The position numbers and the translations under genes were made by a program. A stretch of DNA of 64,000 nucleotides, taken from assembly GCA_964019155.1 (NCBI GenBank), contig OZ025245.1:17060991-17124990 (forward strand). The letters run 5' to 3'. Under the pieces are notes generated by a model. The model did no database searches. It was given only the letters and a program-made list of their open reading frames with translations, and was not told where the DNA came from. How positions within the stretch are numbered: the stretch's first letter is position 1; each line of letters opens with the position of its first letter. This document shows positions 1-12,351 of this stretch, one piece after another. Origin of the DNA: Osedax fenrisi. Lineage: Eukaryota; Annelida; Polychaeta; Sabellida; Siboglinidae.

Positions 1-858
<858 letters not shown>

Positions 859-873
859 CCTATATATCTTATA

Positions 874-879
<6 letters not shown>

Positions 880-925
<46 letters not shown>
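880..925. repeat. (TA)n microsatellite
   Basis: Alternating TA run next to the decayed transposon end. Similar long (TA)n runs lie near 1277-1302, 10358-10386, 12313-12350, 12909-12958, 17262-17332, 20733-20799, 27431-27472, 30610-30650, 33307-33385, 33935-34013, 39465-39500, 42143-42190 and 50826-50865. None shows other content. Confidence 0.9.
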
Positions 926-926
<1 letters not shown>

Positions 927-1015
927 TACTATATAATCATTATTATACCATTCTGCACATAATGTGATTATATTTATAAATATATACACATAAAGAAATG
1001 GAATATATATATATA

Positions 1016-1246
1016 CGCTAACCCATGCAACTTGAAGAGATTCGATGTCGATTACAAAACAAGATTTCTGCTGCCTCGGTATGGAATAAGCTACCTCTGT
1101 CGATACGAAGTGCTCCATCTATCACAATATTCCGCTAAAGACTGAAAAAACATATTTTATTATAATGTGTTGTTAATTTAATGTTATCATTATTTGATTA
1201 CACTCTAGAGAATTGTTTCTACAATTATGCAAGTGTTTAAATACAC

Positions 1247-1276
<30 letters not shown>
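1016..1276 (+). pseudogene. Decayed LINE 3' end with (TTA)n tail
   Basis: In frame from about 1074 the sequence reads SVWNKLPLSIRSAPSITIFR, a stop, then RLKKHI. That is the usual C-terminus of CR1/L2/Jockey-type ORF2 proteins (W-N-x-L-P, I-R, F, L-K). The stop at about 1134 falls inside the motif, so the copy is dead. A short 3' UTR follows and ends in (TTA)n at 1247-1276, the typical tail of this LINE type. Everything 5' of this is missing. Confidence 0.65.
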
Positions 1277-1303
<27 letters not shown>

Positions 1304-1879
1304 ATGGAATACTAAACATGGCCGATTATAATTTGGAATTAAATAAATTACTATATAAATAGAAAATACGTAAATATGATTTACATCTATATTAGATTAT
1401 AAACAACAATTAATTTATTTAATAATTCATTAATTGTTATTATAAATATCAAAAAAAAAATTAATTTTAATTTGTTGTTATTTTATTTTCTCTAGAATCA
1501 CTTTAATGTTTCTCTAGAATCACTTGTATGTTAACATACATACATAAATAGTAATGTTGTTATCTGTCAGTAATTACCTGTATAACATCTACACTCTGAC
1601 TTATATGTGTATAGTATACCTAAACCTTGTTGTATTCGATATTATGTAGTATACAACTTATATGTGTGTGAGTGTTTTGTGTGTGTGTGTGTGTTTGTGT
1701 GCGTTTGTTAACTAACGATTGTCACCCGATAACTTAAGCCACGCCCCCTTTAGATATGTCAACAGCTAATACTCGTAATGTGTCACACGTGATGACTCTG
1801 GTACACGTGATCTCGTCCATTGTTAGCGTTAGTTCCGGTAATAATATACTTCCCTTATCATCTAGCTCTACACAAAATT
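1277..1879. other. AT-rich spacer, no gene seen
   Basis: Contains (TA)n, an A-rich stretch and a (GT)n tract at about 1670-1702. The 1740-1860 part has more GC and two ACACGTGAT copies (about 1786 and 1804), but no supportable ORF or structure. Confidence 0.5.
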
Positions 1880-2402
1880 GAGTTATTATTCATAAATCCA
1901 TACAAAATATAACAAACGTATTTATGACCATTCCTCTACTTCCTCATACCAAAACTTATCCCATTTATCAAACATTTATCTAATCGAATAATATATATTG
2001 TTCAGTACTAAATATACTCTTCGAATTATCCCTCCAATATGTCTGCTTCTCTAATGCAAATATATTCCCTTCCATCATTTAGAAACCATGAATCTCATCT
2101 TAAGAGAGAATTCTCTCTATCACTATTCTCCGTCCCTCAAAAATTAAAACTCGGACCCTTATTTATATTGATCCAAAGCTATGTAATTCACTCGCACCCT
2201 CTATTAGAGCCACGTTCAATACATATATCCAAACATTAATCGCAGGTGATAACCTGTATTACTTATATCGTTTTGCGTCGTTACTTTATTTATTAATATC
2301 CTATCGGTATACCGTTTTATTTCATTATTTTATTGTAAATCGTATGTCCGTGTTACCTAATTTTATTATTTTTATTTCTTTAAATACACCTTTGAGAAAT
2401 CA
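1880..2402 (+). pseudogene. Possible LINE ORF2 C-terminal relic
   Basis: One reading frame around 2150-2240 gives TLIYIDPKLCNSLAPSIRAT followed by FNTYIQTLI. This resembles the LINE C-terminal pattern (W/L-C-N-x-L-x-x-x-I-R, then F). The upstream part is pyrimidine-rich like the coding strand of the LINE at 6.9-9.7 kb, but frames change. The 66-codon ORF at 2039-2239 is in another frame and is not taken as real. No reverse transcriptase core remains. Confidence 0.35.
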
Positions 2403-3157
2403 TTAATCATATACGTAAGTTTCTAAATAACTTCCAATACAATGTAAATACATTTCATATACATTGCATTGTACCGATATATAGGTGATGCACTACGCGC
2501 ACTTTCAGGCAAAACCAAGGCTTACGTTAAGTTATAAAGTGACATTTACTGCAGACAGGTTTCATTTATTAGTGTAATATTATTTTAAATATAATTATTA
2601 AATGTGATATTAATTATATATATATAAGTATATAATTTTAAATATAAATAAATGAAACCTTGTGGATAATGTAAATATGTATTTAAAGATAATAATAGAT
2701 TATAATTCTAAAACTATATCATTCATTAATACATAGTTTACAACAAAATTGTATTCAATACATTAATTTATATATAAATATATTATTTTTAATTAATTGT
2801 ACTACTTTAATATATATATTACTATTATATAGTACTATATATTACTATAGTGTTTTGCCAGAAATTCCGGGATATGTCGATACTGACTAGTTATTTAATG
2901 CAGATTCACATTCTGATTTCGAATATTATTCATCTGATTATGAAACAGGATACATTGCACAAAAGTATGTATTATTAAATTCATTTCAACGTTTTATATA
3001 TTATCCTACATATATTTCATATTTTTATAATAATAATAATACTAATCAGATTGATTCATCGTAATAAATAAGAGTGAATCCAGATAGACATAGACATTTA
3101 CTGAACTTATCGATATATTTACCTATCAATAACTTTATATATATATATATATACGCA
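2403..3157. other. AT-rich spacer, no clear gene
   Basis: Mostly A/T with short tandem runs. A short acidic reading frame at about 2899-2965 (containing DSHSDFEYYSSDYETGY) might be a gene remnant but matches nothing I recognise. A (TA)n run at 3137-3152 abuts the next LINE and marks where that copy is cut off. Confidence 0.4.
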
Positions 3158-4560
3158 GGGTATTTTCCCGAACATACTTAAAAAAAGTCAAGTTATTGTT
3201 TTGTTCAAAAAAGGAGATAAAAGGTTACCAGGTAACTATAGACCAATTTCTCTATTATCTCAATTTTCCAAAATATTTGAAAAAATAATTAAAAATCGAA
3301 TGAATGAATTCATGAATAAATTTTCTAAGATTAATGAATCTCAATTTGGATTTAGGCAAAATAGTAGTACAAATGATGCTTTAAATTACCTTATGGAAAA
3401 CATAACTAATAATTTAGAAAGTAAATTATTATCAGCTATTTTGTCAATTGATCTATGTAAAGCCTTTGATACAGTAGATCATGAATTACTAATACTTAAA
3501 ATGGAAAATTATGGTTTTAGAGGTGTTGCAAAAGATTTTTTTACTAGTTATCTTGAAAATAGAATGCAATGTGTCATTTACAATGATATTAAGTCTGATT
3601 TTAGTAATATTAATATTGGTGTTCCTCAAGGTTCTGTTTTGGGTCCTTTACTTTTTAATATATTTTTAAATGATTTACATATTGTTTTTATTTCTTCTAT
3701 TCCTATATTATTTTCTGACGATACTAATTTAATTTTTAAAGATAAAGATGCTAATACTCTTAAATTGACTATGAACTTAAGAAATTAAATATATGGTTAT
3801 CTGAAAATAAACTAACTATTAATATAGATAAATCATCTTACATTTTAATTCATGATAAGTTTAATGATAACAAATATATAAATAATTTTGTTTTACATAT
3901 AAATGGTAATATAATCAATAGGGTACGGTATTATAAATTTTTAGGAATCACTATAGATGAGAAATTAAACTGGAAAAAACATATAAATAATATAGCTATA
4001 GCTATTATAATAAGCTTTCTAAAGTTGTATCTATTATACATAAATTAAAATATTCTCTTACTATAAAATCATTAAAACTCATTTATAATACATTTTTTCT
4101 ACCTCATCTAAATTATTGTAATACTGTATGGTCTACTACATATATATATAATCTAAATAGATTAATTATTATACAAAATAAAGCCATCAGAGCTATTTTC
4201 AATATTTCAAATAGATGTAATACAGATAAATATTATAAAATATTGAATATCTTGAAATTTACTGATATTGTAAAATTAAATACTCTAAAATTTATGTTTA
4301 GGATTTTTAATAATTTTACACCAATAATTATCAAAGATATGTTCTCTATTAATCAATGTATAGTCAGAGAAACATTTTTAAATTTGTTATTCCTTCTTTC
4401 CGTCTTAATATAAAAAATGTTTGCATAACTCACAATGGTCCATTTTTATGGAATCTTCTTGAAAACAGATTTAAATTATTATATAATATAAATACGTTTA
4501 CTCGAAGTTTAAAATATAATTATATTTCGATGTATTAAATGCTTTAACTGATTTTATTCT
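3158..4560 (+). pseudogene. 5'-truncated LINE, reverse transcriptase ORF2 with frameshifts
   Basis: The reading frame is open from the (TA)n junction and enters the RT domain at GIFPNILKKSQVIVLFKKGD. RT motifs follow in order: NYRPISLLS, the motif A region DLCKAFDTVDH, GVPQGSVLGPLLFNIF and the catalytic box FSDDT, where the usual A is S. Near 3770 a one-base shift moves the frame to ELKKLNIWLSENKLTIN. A second shift near 4005-4010 leads to the segment with HLNYCNTVW. A third near 4360 leads to the C-terminal NGPFLWNLLENRF. The endonuclease and ORF1 are missing. It belongs to the Jockey/CR1 assemblage and is a dead, 5'-truncated insertion. Confidence 0.85.
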
Positions 4561-5113
4561 TTATTTTATATTATATCTTACATATCTTACATATCTTATA
4601 TATCTTACATATCTTTTATACATATTTTCCAACTATTTATTTTTTTTAAACTATTTTTAGTTAATTTTATATACTTCATTTTATTTATTATATTTTATTT
4701 AATTTAATTTATATTCAAACATGATGAAGTAATTACTCGGGAATGGAATTTTTTAATTTTTTATTAATTTTTTAATTTTTGTTTTAATGTACATATTTGA
4801 TATATATAGGCTTTTATTTTTTTTATTATATATATAAATATCCAAATTGCAATTTTTTTCTGTAGATTTTTTCTGTAATTTATTATATTTTTACATTTAA
4901 TTATTTTTGTTAATATGTATTCATCAGTATCTTCATTTAAATTATATAGTGATAATAGAGACTTCTTTCATTTTCTATATTTATATTTGTATATGTATAT
5001 TTTTGTTTATGTAGGTATGTTTGTATGGGTGAACCTATATGTATGTATATGTATTTGTGTGTGTGCATTTGTATATGCGTGTATTAATGTACGTATGTGT
5101 GTATATACATATT
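4561..5113. other. AT-rich spacer with TG/TA-rich tract
   Basis: The first part may be the 3' UTR of the preceding broken LINE. From about 4975 to 5110 it is rich in TATG/TGTG and carries a spurious ORF. This tract borders the 5' end of the next LINE. No gene is supported. Confidence 0.45.
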
Positions 5114-5910
5114 TACACTTTGTTTACATAGCAACCAATATATAGTTGTGTTAATAACTGCTTAGCTTTTAAATATCTTTTAATTGTATTATTATTATAA
5201 AGATAAGTACGTATTCATTTATTTTTTATATTATCTATTATATTAATATATATTAAATATTAATATCCAACTTATTTGAAATACATAATAGTTGTCTTTA
5301 AATTATAATCATATCTTATTTAATTATATTTAGTATTTGTTTACATTTTATTATAACAAAATAAAAATCCTAAAAAATAAATAATAATCACAAAGATAAT
5401 AGAATTATAAATTCGATAAATTAATTAAATTCAAATATATATTACATACTGTTTATGTATATTCATACTTAGCTACATTATTTACTATTTATAAAATTAA
5501 TTAACTAGTAGTTTATAATAATATTATAACTGATATTCTCCCGTGGATCTCCCTTGGGAATTTGATTTTGGTAGTCGGATCTACCAACCTTCATTTGAGG
5601 TTAGCTACCAACTTACACCTAGATAGTCTACTGCTGTATTTACTTACATACAGATCCATCAATTCTACCTCGGACGATAAACTGCCTTACATCTCAGACA
5701 ATAGGACCATCATTGCCCGGCTGCCACCAAGCATACCAGGAGCCTATTAAAGTCAACCGGTGCTTGTCAAGTCAACTCGTCATATAGCAAAACGGACTGA
5801 ATACCAAACTTCTTCAAAAATATCCCTGTTACGACCAGTTTTTATACATTTATTATTATATTTATTATTATCTATTTCATTCAATTTAATCCCACAATCT
5901 CAAGTATACC
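5114..5910 (+). mobile_element. 5' UTR of the two-ORF LINE (copy B)
   Basis: Starts at ACACTTTGTTTACATAGC, exactly where similarity to 56097-56710 begins. The first ~280 bp look close to 90% identical by eye to the other copy. A second block with CCCGTGGATCTCCC and TTCATTTGAGGTTAGCTACCA (about 5540-5610) is shared again. It precedes ORF1 and presumably holds the internal promoter usual for LINEs; that role is inferred. Confidence 0.75.
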
Positions 5911-6906
5911 ATGTCCTCAAATTGTTCACATTGTAACCTTCCCGCATGCGAATATTATCTCAAATGTAAAACATGTCCATCTATTTTACATTATAATTGT
6001 TTATACCCCGCAGCTATTATTTCTAAACCCTGGTTTCATTCTAAAAACCCCCCTCCCGCTTATGCTATTGCTATATTTAATTCACCTAACTTCATCTTCT
6101 CATGTTCCTCATGCCTAGCCTTAAATAAGTTTCCTTCGACTAATCATACAACTACTCCACCCATTACTATGCCATATTCACCTTCTACTTTAACTGACAA
6201 ATCTATACATAATACTTGTTCCAAGGTAACGCCAAATATAACATCTGATATATATTCTTCTACTACGACTATTAATATCCAGCCCAAGCATAATGCTAAT
6301 ACCCATCCCAATGATAATACTTCTAGAAACATTCCAAAGCTAATGGACTTAAAATTTTCCTCAAATCACACACCAACCCCTATATTATCTAGTTCAACTT
6401 CCTCAAAGTCTTCATCCATACGCTCCATAGATAATTCCCTCATACTAGTACTTGAACACCTTCTTCCTTATGAAGTTAACTATAATTTCATAGTATCATT
6501 AATTGACTATATACAACTTCCACATTCTTATATTACTTCTGCCTCATTTCTTACCAGTACTGCTATATTACGTTTCACTAATATTTCTGCTCGTGATATA
6601 TGTTTCTCCTCCCTTCTAAAAATCTCACCACATAGTAATTTTAAGCATATATTTATTCGTCATTATTTACCTGACTCTACTAGACTTCTTGGTAAGGTAC
6701 TATATCATGCCCTAAAACAAAAACTCACGCCCATTTTGTATAAAGTATTTTTTAATAATCGTTCCCAAACATTTGAACTTAGGGATAAAAAAAATCCTCT
6801 TTCATATCCCCCTTTTCTCATCCCTGAATCTGATCTAACAAAATGGTTTGATTCTTTTGATCACTATAAGAAATCATTTATAAATAATTCTTCCTCTCAA
6901 GCCTGA
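5911..6906 (+). CDS. LINE ORF1 protein: PHD-like zinc finger plus RRM-like domain
   Basis: 331 residues starting at ATG 5911. The N-terminus carries a C4HC3 (PHD-type) pattern: C5, C8, C19, C22, H27, C30, C65, C68. Next is a long Ser/Thr/Pro/Asn-rich linker (about residues 70-180). The C-terminal part (about 185-320) ends with HIFIRHYLPDSTRLL and TFELRDKK, and has the layout of RRM-like nucleic-acid-binding domains in LINE ORF1 proteins. The related copy at 56711-57809 keeps both parts. Expected role: RNA-binding subunit of the retrotransposition particle. It ends in TGA (6904-6906), and the next codons continue in the same frame into ORF2. No internal stop or shift is seen. Confidence 0.85.
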   Translation: MSSNCSHCNLPACEYYLKCKTCPSILHYNCLYPAAIISKPWFHSKNPPPAYAIAIFNSPNFIFSCSSCLALNKFPSTNHTTTPPITMPYSPSTLTDKSIHNTCSKVTPNITSDIYSSTTTINIQPKHNANTHPNDNTSRNIPKLMDLKFSSNHTPTPILSSSTSSKSSSIRSIDNSLILVLEHLLPYEVNYNFIVSLIDYIQLPHSYITSASFLTSTAILRFTNISARDICFSSLLKISPHSNFKHIFIRHYLPDSTRLLGKVLYHALKQKLTPILYKVFFNNRSQTFELRDKKNPLSYPPFLIPESDLTKWFDSFDHYKKSFINNSSSQA

Positions 6907-6909
6907 CTA
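6904..6909 (+). promoter_or_regulatory. Candidate UGA-CUA stop-codon readthrough site between ORF1 and ORF2
   Basis: ORF1 stops at TGA and is followed directly by CTA. The frame then stays open for 938 codons through ORF2. UGA followed by CUA is an established leaky-stop context in animals and some RNA viruses. The related LINE at 57807-57812 has the same TGA-CTA at the same place, also with ORF2 in frame. ORF2 has no AUG before its first catalytic motif in either copy. Readthrough is therefore the simplest reading, though untested. Confidence 0.6.
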
Positions 6910-9726
6910 TCCTCTAATATAGCCTTGATCAATATTCGCTCCTTGAGATCAAATATATCCCTTCTGTTCCCATACCTTAAATTACAAAAATTTATTATAA
7001 TCGCATTGACTGAGACCTGGATTTCTAATAATGACTCTGATATATTTGCCTCCATCTTGGACTTTGGATATACACTCTATCTCGCTCCACGACAAATGGG
7101 CCGTGGTGGTGGGGTAGGATTTATGATACGTAATGATTTTTACCTATCTCCATCCATTTCATTCCCCCCCTTTTCATATAGTGATTGTATTTCGCTGACC
7201 CTCAAGCTTCTTAACTTAACTCTACATCTTACCGTTATCTATCGTCCCCCAAAACCTGAAACCAGTTTATTCTTTGATGAATTTCATGATTTTATCCATA
7301 AACTTCCTTCATCTTCATCCTATCTACCAATAGTTCTTGGTGACTTAAACTATCACTATAATTCTCCCATCTATCCCCATGGTGACTTTAAACTCCTAAC
7401 TGAGTCTCTTTCCTTGTGCCAACATATATCATTTCCTACCCATTCTAGTGGCAATACACTTGATATGATATTTACACCCCTATCCAGTCCTCTTATTAGA
7501 TGTATAAACCCTAACTCCTTTCAAAAAATTGAACTACTAACTGATCATTTTATTATTGAATTCTCTATAAATCTAAAATTCACAAATATTAAACGAAAAC
7601 GTATTACATATAGAGATTTTAAGTCTATCGACCTACCAAGATTTGTAAACAATATCAAAACTGAGATCTCTTCTTCAACTTCCCTCTGTCCGGTACTCCT
7701 AAACTCCACTCTCCTAAATATTATCAATATACATGCACCTACAAAAACTACATTAATTACCGACCGCCCTTTTTCTCCCTGGTTCTTCCACGAACTTTTC
7801 ATCTTCAAGAAGAGTGTTCGAAAATTTGAGAAGAAATTTCTTAAAAATCCTTCTACTGAAAATAAATTAGCACTATCACTAGCTAGAAAAAATTACAAAT
7901 CTACTATATCTCGTTCAAAATCTATCTATTATAACAAAAAGATAGCATTGATATCCTCCAATCCTCGCAAATTATTTAAAATAGAAAATAAAATTCTCTC
8001 TCCTCCAGATGAAAAAATCCTCCCCATTTTACCTAACACGTCAAATTTTCAACTGTGTTCTCTTTTTGAAAAATTCTTTAACCATAAAATTGCAAGCATT
8101 AATAATATTATTTGCGCATCTACTCAACCCATACTCAATCCTACCATATATATTACCCATCATATTGACTCATTAAGTACATTCACTATTCCTTCACTGT
8201 ATGAAGTAAATGACCTACTCATGAAATCTCACTGTACCTCCCCCACTGATCCCCTACCTTTATCATTATATCACAAACTTTCACCCTTAGTTTCTCCTAT
8301 TTTCTTGGATATTATTGCGAACTCACTAAACTCTGGCCAAGTTTCACCCTGTCTCAAGACTGCCATAATATCCCCTATTCTAAAAAAACAAAACTCATTT
8401 AGCAATTATCGACCGATCTCCCACCTACCCTTATTAAGTAAAATATTAGAAAGAATTGTTTCCAAACAACTCATAGCCCATGTAAATAAAAATAATCTTT
8501 TCGACCCGTTTCAAAGCGCTTTTCGTAAGGGTCATTCAACCGAAACAGCTCTCCTACGTATTACTGACACTATATTATCTACCTTAAATAGCAACACGTG
8601 TTGCCAGCTAATCCTACTTGATCTATCATCTGCTTTTGATACCCTGGACCATAACATATTAATCTCGCGACTTACTTTAATGGGTATATCTGGCTTAGCA
8701 TTAAAATGGTTTACTTCATATCTCACTAACAGGAATATCTCTATTATGATTGACAAATCTTACTCGCCTCTTTCTCCTCTTAACCACGGTATTCCCCAAG
8801 GATCTGTTCTAGGTCCATCCCTCTTTTCTATTTATATCCGCCCTATTGCTGATCTAATTAAGAAATTTCCAAATATCCACTACCATATTTTTGCTGATGA
8901 TATCCAACTGTTTACATTTTTCCCTATAAATTCTCATAATACCATTAACTCTGAATTAATCGAGTGTGCTAACTCCATAAGATTATGGCTCCTCTCCAAT
9001 AAACTACTAATTAATTCCTCTAAGACTACTGTACTTAACATATCTACTTCTGAAACTTCCTTTCCAAACTTTACTCTAAATAACATGACTATTTCTCCTT
9101 CTCATTCCTCCAAAAACCTAGGATTAGTATTTGATGACAAATTATCATTTAAGAATCACATATCATCCATTACAAAATCATCCAACTTTCATCTCTTCAG
9201 AATTAAAAAAATACGGACATCACTTTCCAGAAACCTTACTAAAACGCTAATTAATGCTCTTGTACTTTCACGTATTGACTACTGTTCTTCCCTACTGAAT
9301 TTACTTCCTGCTAAAGCTACTGCTCCACTTAATCGGATTATCCGTTCCTCAATACGTACTACTTACTGTTTAACTCGACTGGATCACTCTACTACAACAT
9401 CCCATCAATCATCTCGTATGTGGCTACCCTTCTCCCTCAGGTGTAAATTACGTATACTATCTATAATCCATAAATCAATATATTCTTTTACCCCTAGCTA
9501 TATCTCTGATCTAATTAAAAAACGTACTATATTATCTTCTCTTCGTTACCAAAATGCTCCTCTACTTATCTCCCAGAACTCTAGTAAAAGTTCCCTAAAT
9601 TCTAGAGCTTTTAAAAATTCCGGTCCAACCCTATGGAATTCCCTCCCTCCTACCATTCGTTCTATTAGATCCCACAAAAGATTTATAAATCTTACTTCTT
9701 CTTTTCTCTCTACCCATAATCATTAA
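6907..9726 (+). CDS. LINE ORF2 polyprotein: AP endonuclease and reverse transcriptase
   Basis: About 939 codons, open from the codon after the ORF1 stop to TAA at 9724-9726. The endonuclease begins immediately with LINIRSLRSN (catalytic Asn). It continues with TETW (7009-7020), YRPP, GDLNYHY (about 7339) and TDHF (about 7540). The reverse transcriptase spans about 8330-8950 with NYRPISHLPLL, LLDLSSAFDTLDH, GIPQGSVLGPSLF and the catalytic box FADD (8889-8900). Thumb and C-terminal parts follow (RIDYCSSLL, LWNSLPPTIRS). It would nick the target and copy its own RNA there. There is no AUG upstream of the endonuclease motifs, so expression probably depends on readthrough of the ORF1 stop. No internal stop or frameshift is seen, so this copy may be competent. 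It sits in the Jockey/CR1/L2 assemblage. Confidence 0.92.
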   Translation, partial: LSSNIALINIRSLRSNISLLFPYLKLQKFIIIALTETWISNNDSDIFASILDFGYTLYLAPRQMGRGGGVGFMIRNDFYLSPSISFPPFSYSDCISLTLKLLNLTLHLTVIYRPPKPETSLFFDEFHDFIHKLPSSSSYLPIVLGDLNYHYNSPIYPHGDFKLLTESLSLCQHISFPTHSSGNTLDMIFTPLSSPLIRCINPNSFQKIELLTDHFIIEFSINLKFTNIKRKRITYRDFKSIDLPRFVNNIKTEISSSTSLCPVLLNSTLLNIINIHAPTKTTLITDRPFSPWFFHELFIFKKSVRKFEKKFLKNPSTENKLALSLARKNYKSTISRSKSIYYNKKIALISSNPRKLFKIENKILSPPDEKILPILPNTSNFQLCSLFEKFFNHKIASINNIICASTQPILNPTIYITHHIDSLSTFTIPSLYEVNDLLMKSHCTSPTDPLPLSLYHKLSPLVSPIFLDIIANSLNSGQVSPCLKTAIISPILKKQNSFSNYRPISHLPLLSKILERIVSKQLIAHVNKNNLFDPFQSAFRKGHSTETALLRITDTILSTLNSNTCCQLILLDLSSAFDTLDHNILISRLTLMGISGLALKWFTSYLTNRNISIMIDKSYSPLSPLNHGIPQGSVLGPSLFSIYIRPIADLIKKFPNIHYHIFADDIQLFTFFPINSHNTINSELIECANSIRLWLLSNKLLINSSKTTVLNISTSETSFPNFTLNNMTISPSHSSKNLGLVFDDKLSFKNHISSITKSSNFHLFRIKKIRTSLSRNLTKTLINALVLSRIDYCSSLLNLLPAKATAPLNRIIRSSIRTTYCLTRLDHSTTTSHQSSRMWLPFSLRCKLRILSIIHKSIYSFTPSYISDLIKKRTILSSLRYQNAPLLISQNSSKSSLNSRAFKNSGPTLWNSLPPTIRSIRSHKRFINLTSSFLSTHNH

Positions 9727-10063
9727 ATCATCCAACTTATTATTTGTATCCGTGTTATATTAAATTTATATCATTATTAAATCGTTATTGTATTATTATT
9801 ATCTTATTATTATATAACACTATACTATTTCAATGCAGTCTGTAGTATATACAACTACACCATATCAATGCAGACTGTAGTATATAATAGTCCTTTATAT
9901 TGTTTATTATTGTTTTTCCGTTGTATATTGAATGTATATTATTATCAAATTATTATCGTATTACTATTATTTTATTATTATTTTCTTCCCGCACGAGCGA
10001 AGGGGTCTACATGACCCTATTTTAGTGCTAATAAACTCAATATCATCATCATCATCATCATAT
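9727..10063 (+). mobile_element. LINE copy B 3' UTR, hairpin and (TCA)n tail
   Basis: Holds two near-repeats of AATGCAGWCTGTAGTATATA (about 9831 and 9869). A small hairpin follows at 10003-10017: stem GGGTC/GACCC, loop TACAT. AATAAA at about 10030 precedes a short (TCA)n run that ends the element. A 3'-end stem-loop plus simple-repeat tail is usual for L2/CR1-type LINEs, where it is read by the RT. Confidence 0.7.
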
Positions 10064-10352
10064 GTGTATATATATATGTATATGTATATTCATATATATT
10101 TTATGGAAATAATATATTGATATGACAATATCGTTGTTTTATTGAATAACTCATTATTTATTTATATAATTTTATCAAATAAGATTGCATCCTTTTAGTT
10201 ATTTTTTTTTAGTTTTGTAAAAATTTATCAAATTGCCTATTATTTTTTATCATATATATTTGTATAATTATTTTCCATTCTCAATATTTAACAGGGTAGA
10301 TCTAGATAAGCCTTGCTTTTTTTCTACCCAGTAGTTCGCTACATCTTCTGAG

Positions 10353-10394
<42 letters not shown>

Positions 10395-10429
10395 TTATTG
10401 ATTTACCGATAACTAATTAATAGGGCATA
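10064..10429. other. AT-rich spacer
   Basis: Contains ATATGT-rich and (TA)n tracts (about 10058-10110 and 10358-10400) and no gene. A short less AT-rich piece at about 10292-10345 (GGGTAGATCTAGATAAGCC) has no recognisable identity. Confidence 0.5.
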
Positions 10430-11245
10430 TGACATCGTAGTAAATCTTTTGTAGGGAAAGTAACCGAATACGGATACTCTCGATATCTCTGAAACCATAA
10501 ATTATACAAAAAAATGTTAATGAATAAAATATTCATAATTATATAAATAGTCTTACAAAGTATTTTTATTTTTTTATTATTCCAAATATTGCTGATATAT
10601 CCAATAAACTGATATTTTTATTACGTTTTTAATTATTCAAAAATAATTTCAACTTAAAACATTCTCAATAATATATAAATGTATCGATATAAAATATAAC
10701 ACTATATTATTAAAAAATAAACTATTCTAAAAATTATATATATAATTTCTATATTTGTTATCAAATATTCAATAAGTTATAACCATCTATCTAGAGGTCA
10801 TATATATATATATATAGGTATAGGTACCTATATATATATACCTATAGGTCCATAATACGGACACTCTAGATTTCTTAATACTGACACCCTATAGGGTATA
10901 TATAATCAATCAGCGCGCATCGTATGAACTATTCTGATTTCCATACAATTTGCGTGCGTTATAATATTAATACCACCAATAAAGCTAAATATAAATGTGT
11001 ATTATTTAGATACTTAAATTGTATTATTAATTAAAAAAATAATATAAATAAATAAATCATTAACTAATTAAATTAGAATTAATCATTCATAAAATTAATT
11101 ATAAATAATGTAATTGTAATTTGTCTGATTGATTCATCAATAATTAATAGTTTATCTAGTGGTATTTAGGGTGTCCGTATTATAATACAGGGTATCCGTA
11201 TTTGGACACAGGTACCAAATACGGACACCCCTGTTATCTATGGAA
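10430..11245. mobile_element. Probable non-autonomous DNA element with repeated TACGGACAC motifs
   Basis: The motif AATACGGACACC and variants occurs at about 10468, 10855 and 11210 on the plus strand, weaker at 10883, and on the minus strand at about 11170 and 11191. They cluster toward both ends. Next to the first is CGATATCTCTGAAACC, close to CGATATCTCAGTAAC beside the left end of the W element (14170). Repeated motifs at both ends are typical of transposase-binding subterminal repeats. The exact ends and TSD are not resolved, and there is no ORF. Confidence 0.45.
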
Positions 11246-12311
11246 TTAAAAGATTAATACAATTTTAAAATCACAATAATATCTATAATCATGTAATATT
11301 AATATATTGTAATTTTTGAAAAAAATAATGAGTCATAAAATGTTAAGATCATTTATTGTTAAAGATATACATTTATTAGAAGACAAAATATAAATGATAC
11401 ACTTAAATTATAATGATATGGTTACTAGGTATAAGTTAATATCTATTAAATACCAAAACAAGTATTATAATACCCAATGGTGTAATACATTACAGCTTTA
11501 TATTTGATAAAACTAATAATATATTATTCCATCGCCCTAGAATAACATATAATATGAATATTTGAATAATATTAATAATATGGTAATAAAACAATCATCA
11601 CGTATTATTATTTATTTATAAATATTTATGAAAATAGGAATTGGCGTTCACATTTATTTAAAATATATTTCACTATTTCTTATCTATTATTAATTATATA
11701 ATAAGATAAAATGATTGATTTAATTTACAAATGTATTTATTAATATCTAAAAAAAATATTCAGAACTCTAATATTATTACAAGAATAAAAATAGTGCTGT
11801 TAAATAGTGATATTTTAAAAGTATAATTGAATCTAATTTGTCATTAATTGATAAATTTGAAGTTATATTTTGTATAACAATCCATGTGGTATTTGTAGTA
11901 TTATAGATATCACAATGAAACGAAAAAAATTATTTGTTTATATTTGTTAATTGAAACTTAAAGTTATATTTATATATACTGTATATAATACCTATACATA
12001 ATTATAATAATATGTTAAAAGTTTAACTTTAAATGTAAGATTTCTTTCAAATATTTTAAATGCTGTATTGTTAATATGTCATATGAAATTGATTCCGATT
12101 ATTGACAATTATTATTTGGGTTAATATTAGTTTTTGAATTTAAAAAAATTAATTTGAAAATACATTTAAAGATATGCAATAGTTGTAAACTCTATCATTA
12201 TAAATCATTATCCAATAAATAAATCGACTATAGTATATTATCCATTAACATCGGATTAATATTAAATAAACTAAACTTGAATTAACAATATCAAATGTAT
12301 TTAAAATATTA

Positions 12312-12312
<1 letters not shown>
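11246..12312. other. AT-rich spacer, nothing recognised
   Basis: About 1 kb of very AT-rich sequence without supportable ORFs, inverted repeats or tandem arrays. Confidence 0.5.

Positions 12313-12350
<38 letters not shown>

Positions 12351-12351
<1 letters not shown>

Noticed and set aside
6144..8756. Minus-strand frames opposite LINE copy B
   Set aside because: Shadows of ORF1 and ORF2 with no motifs of their own.
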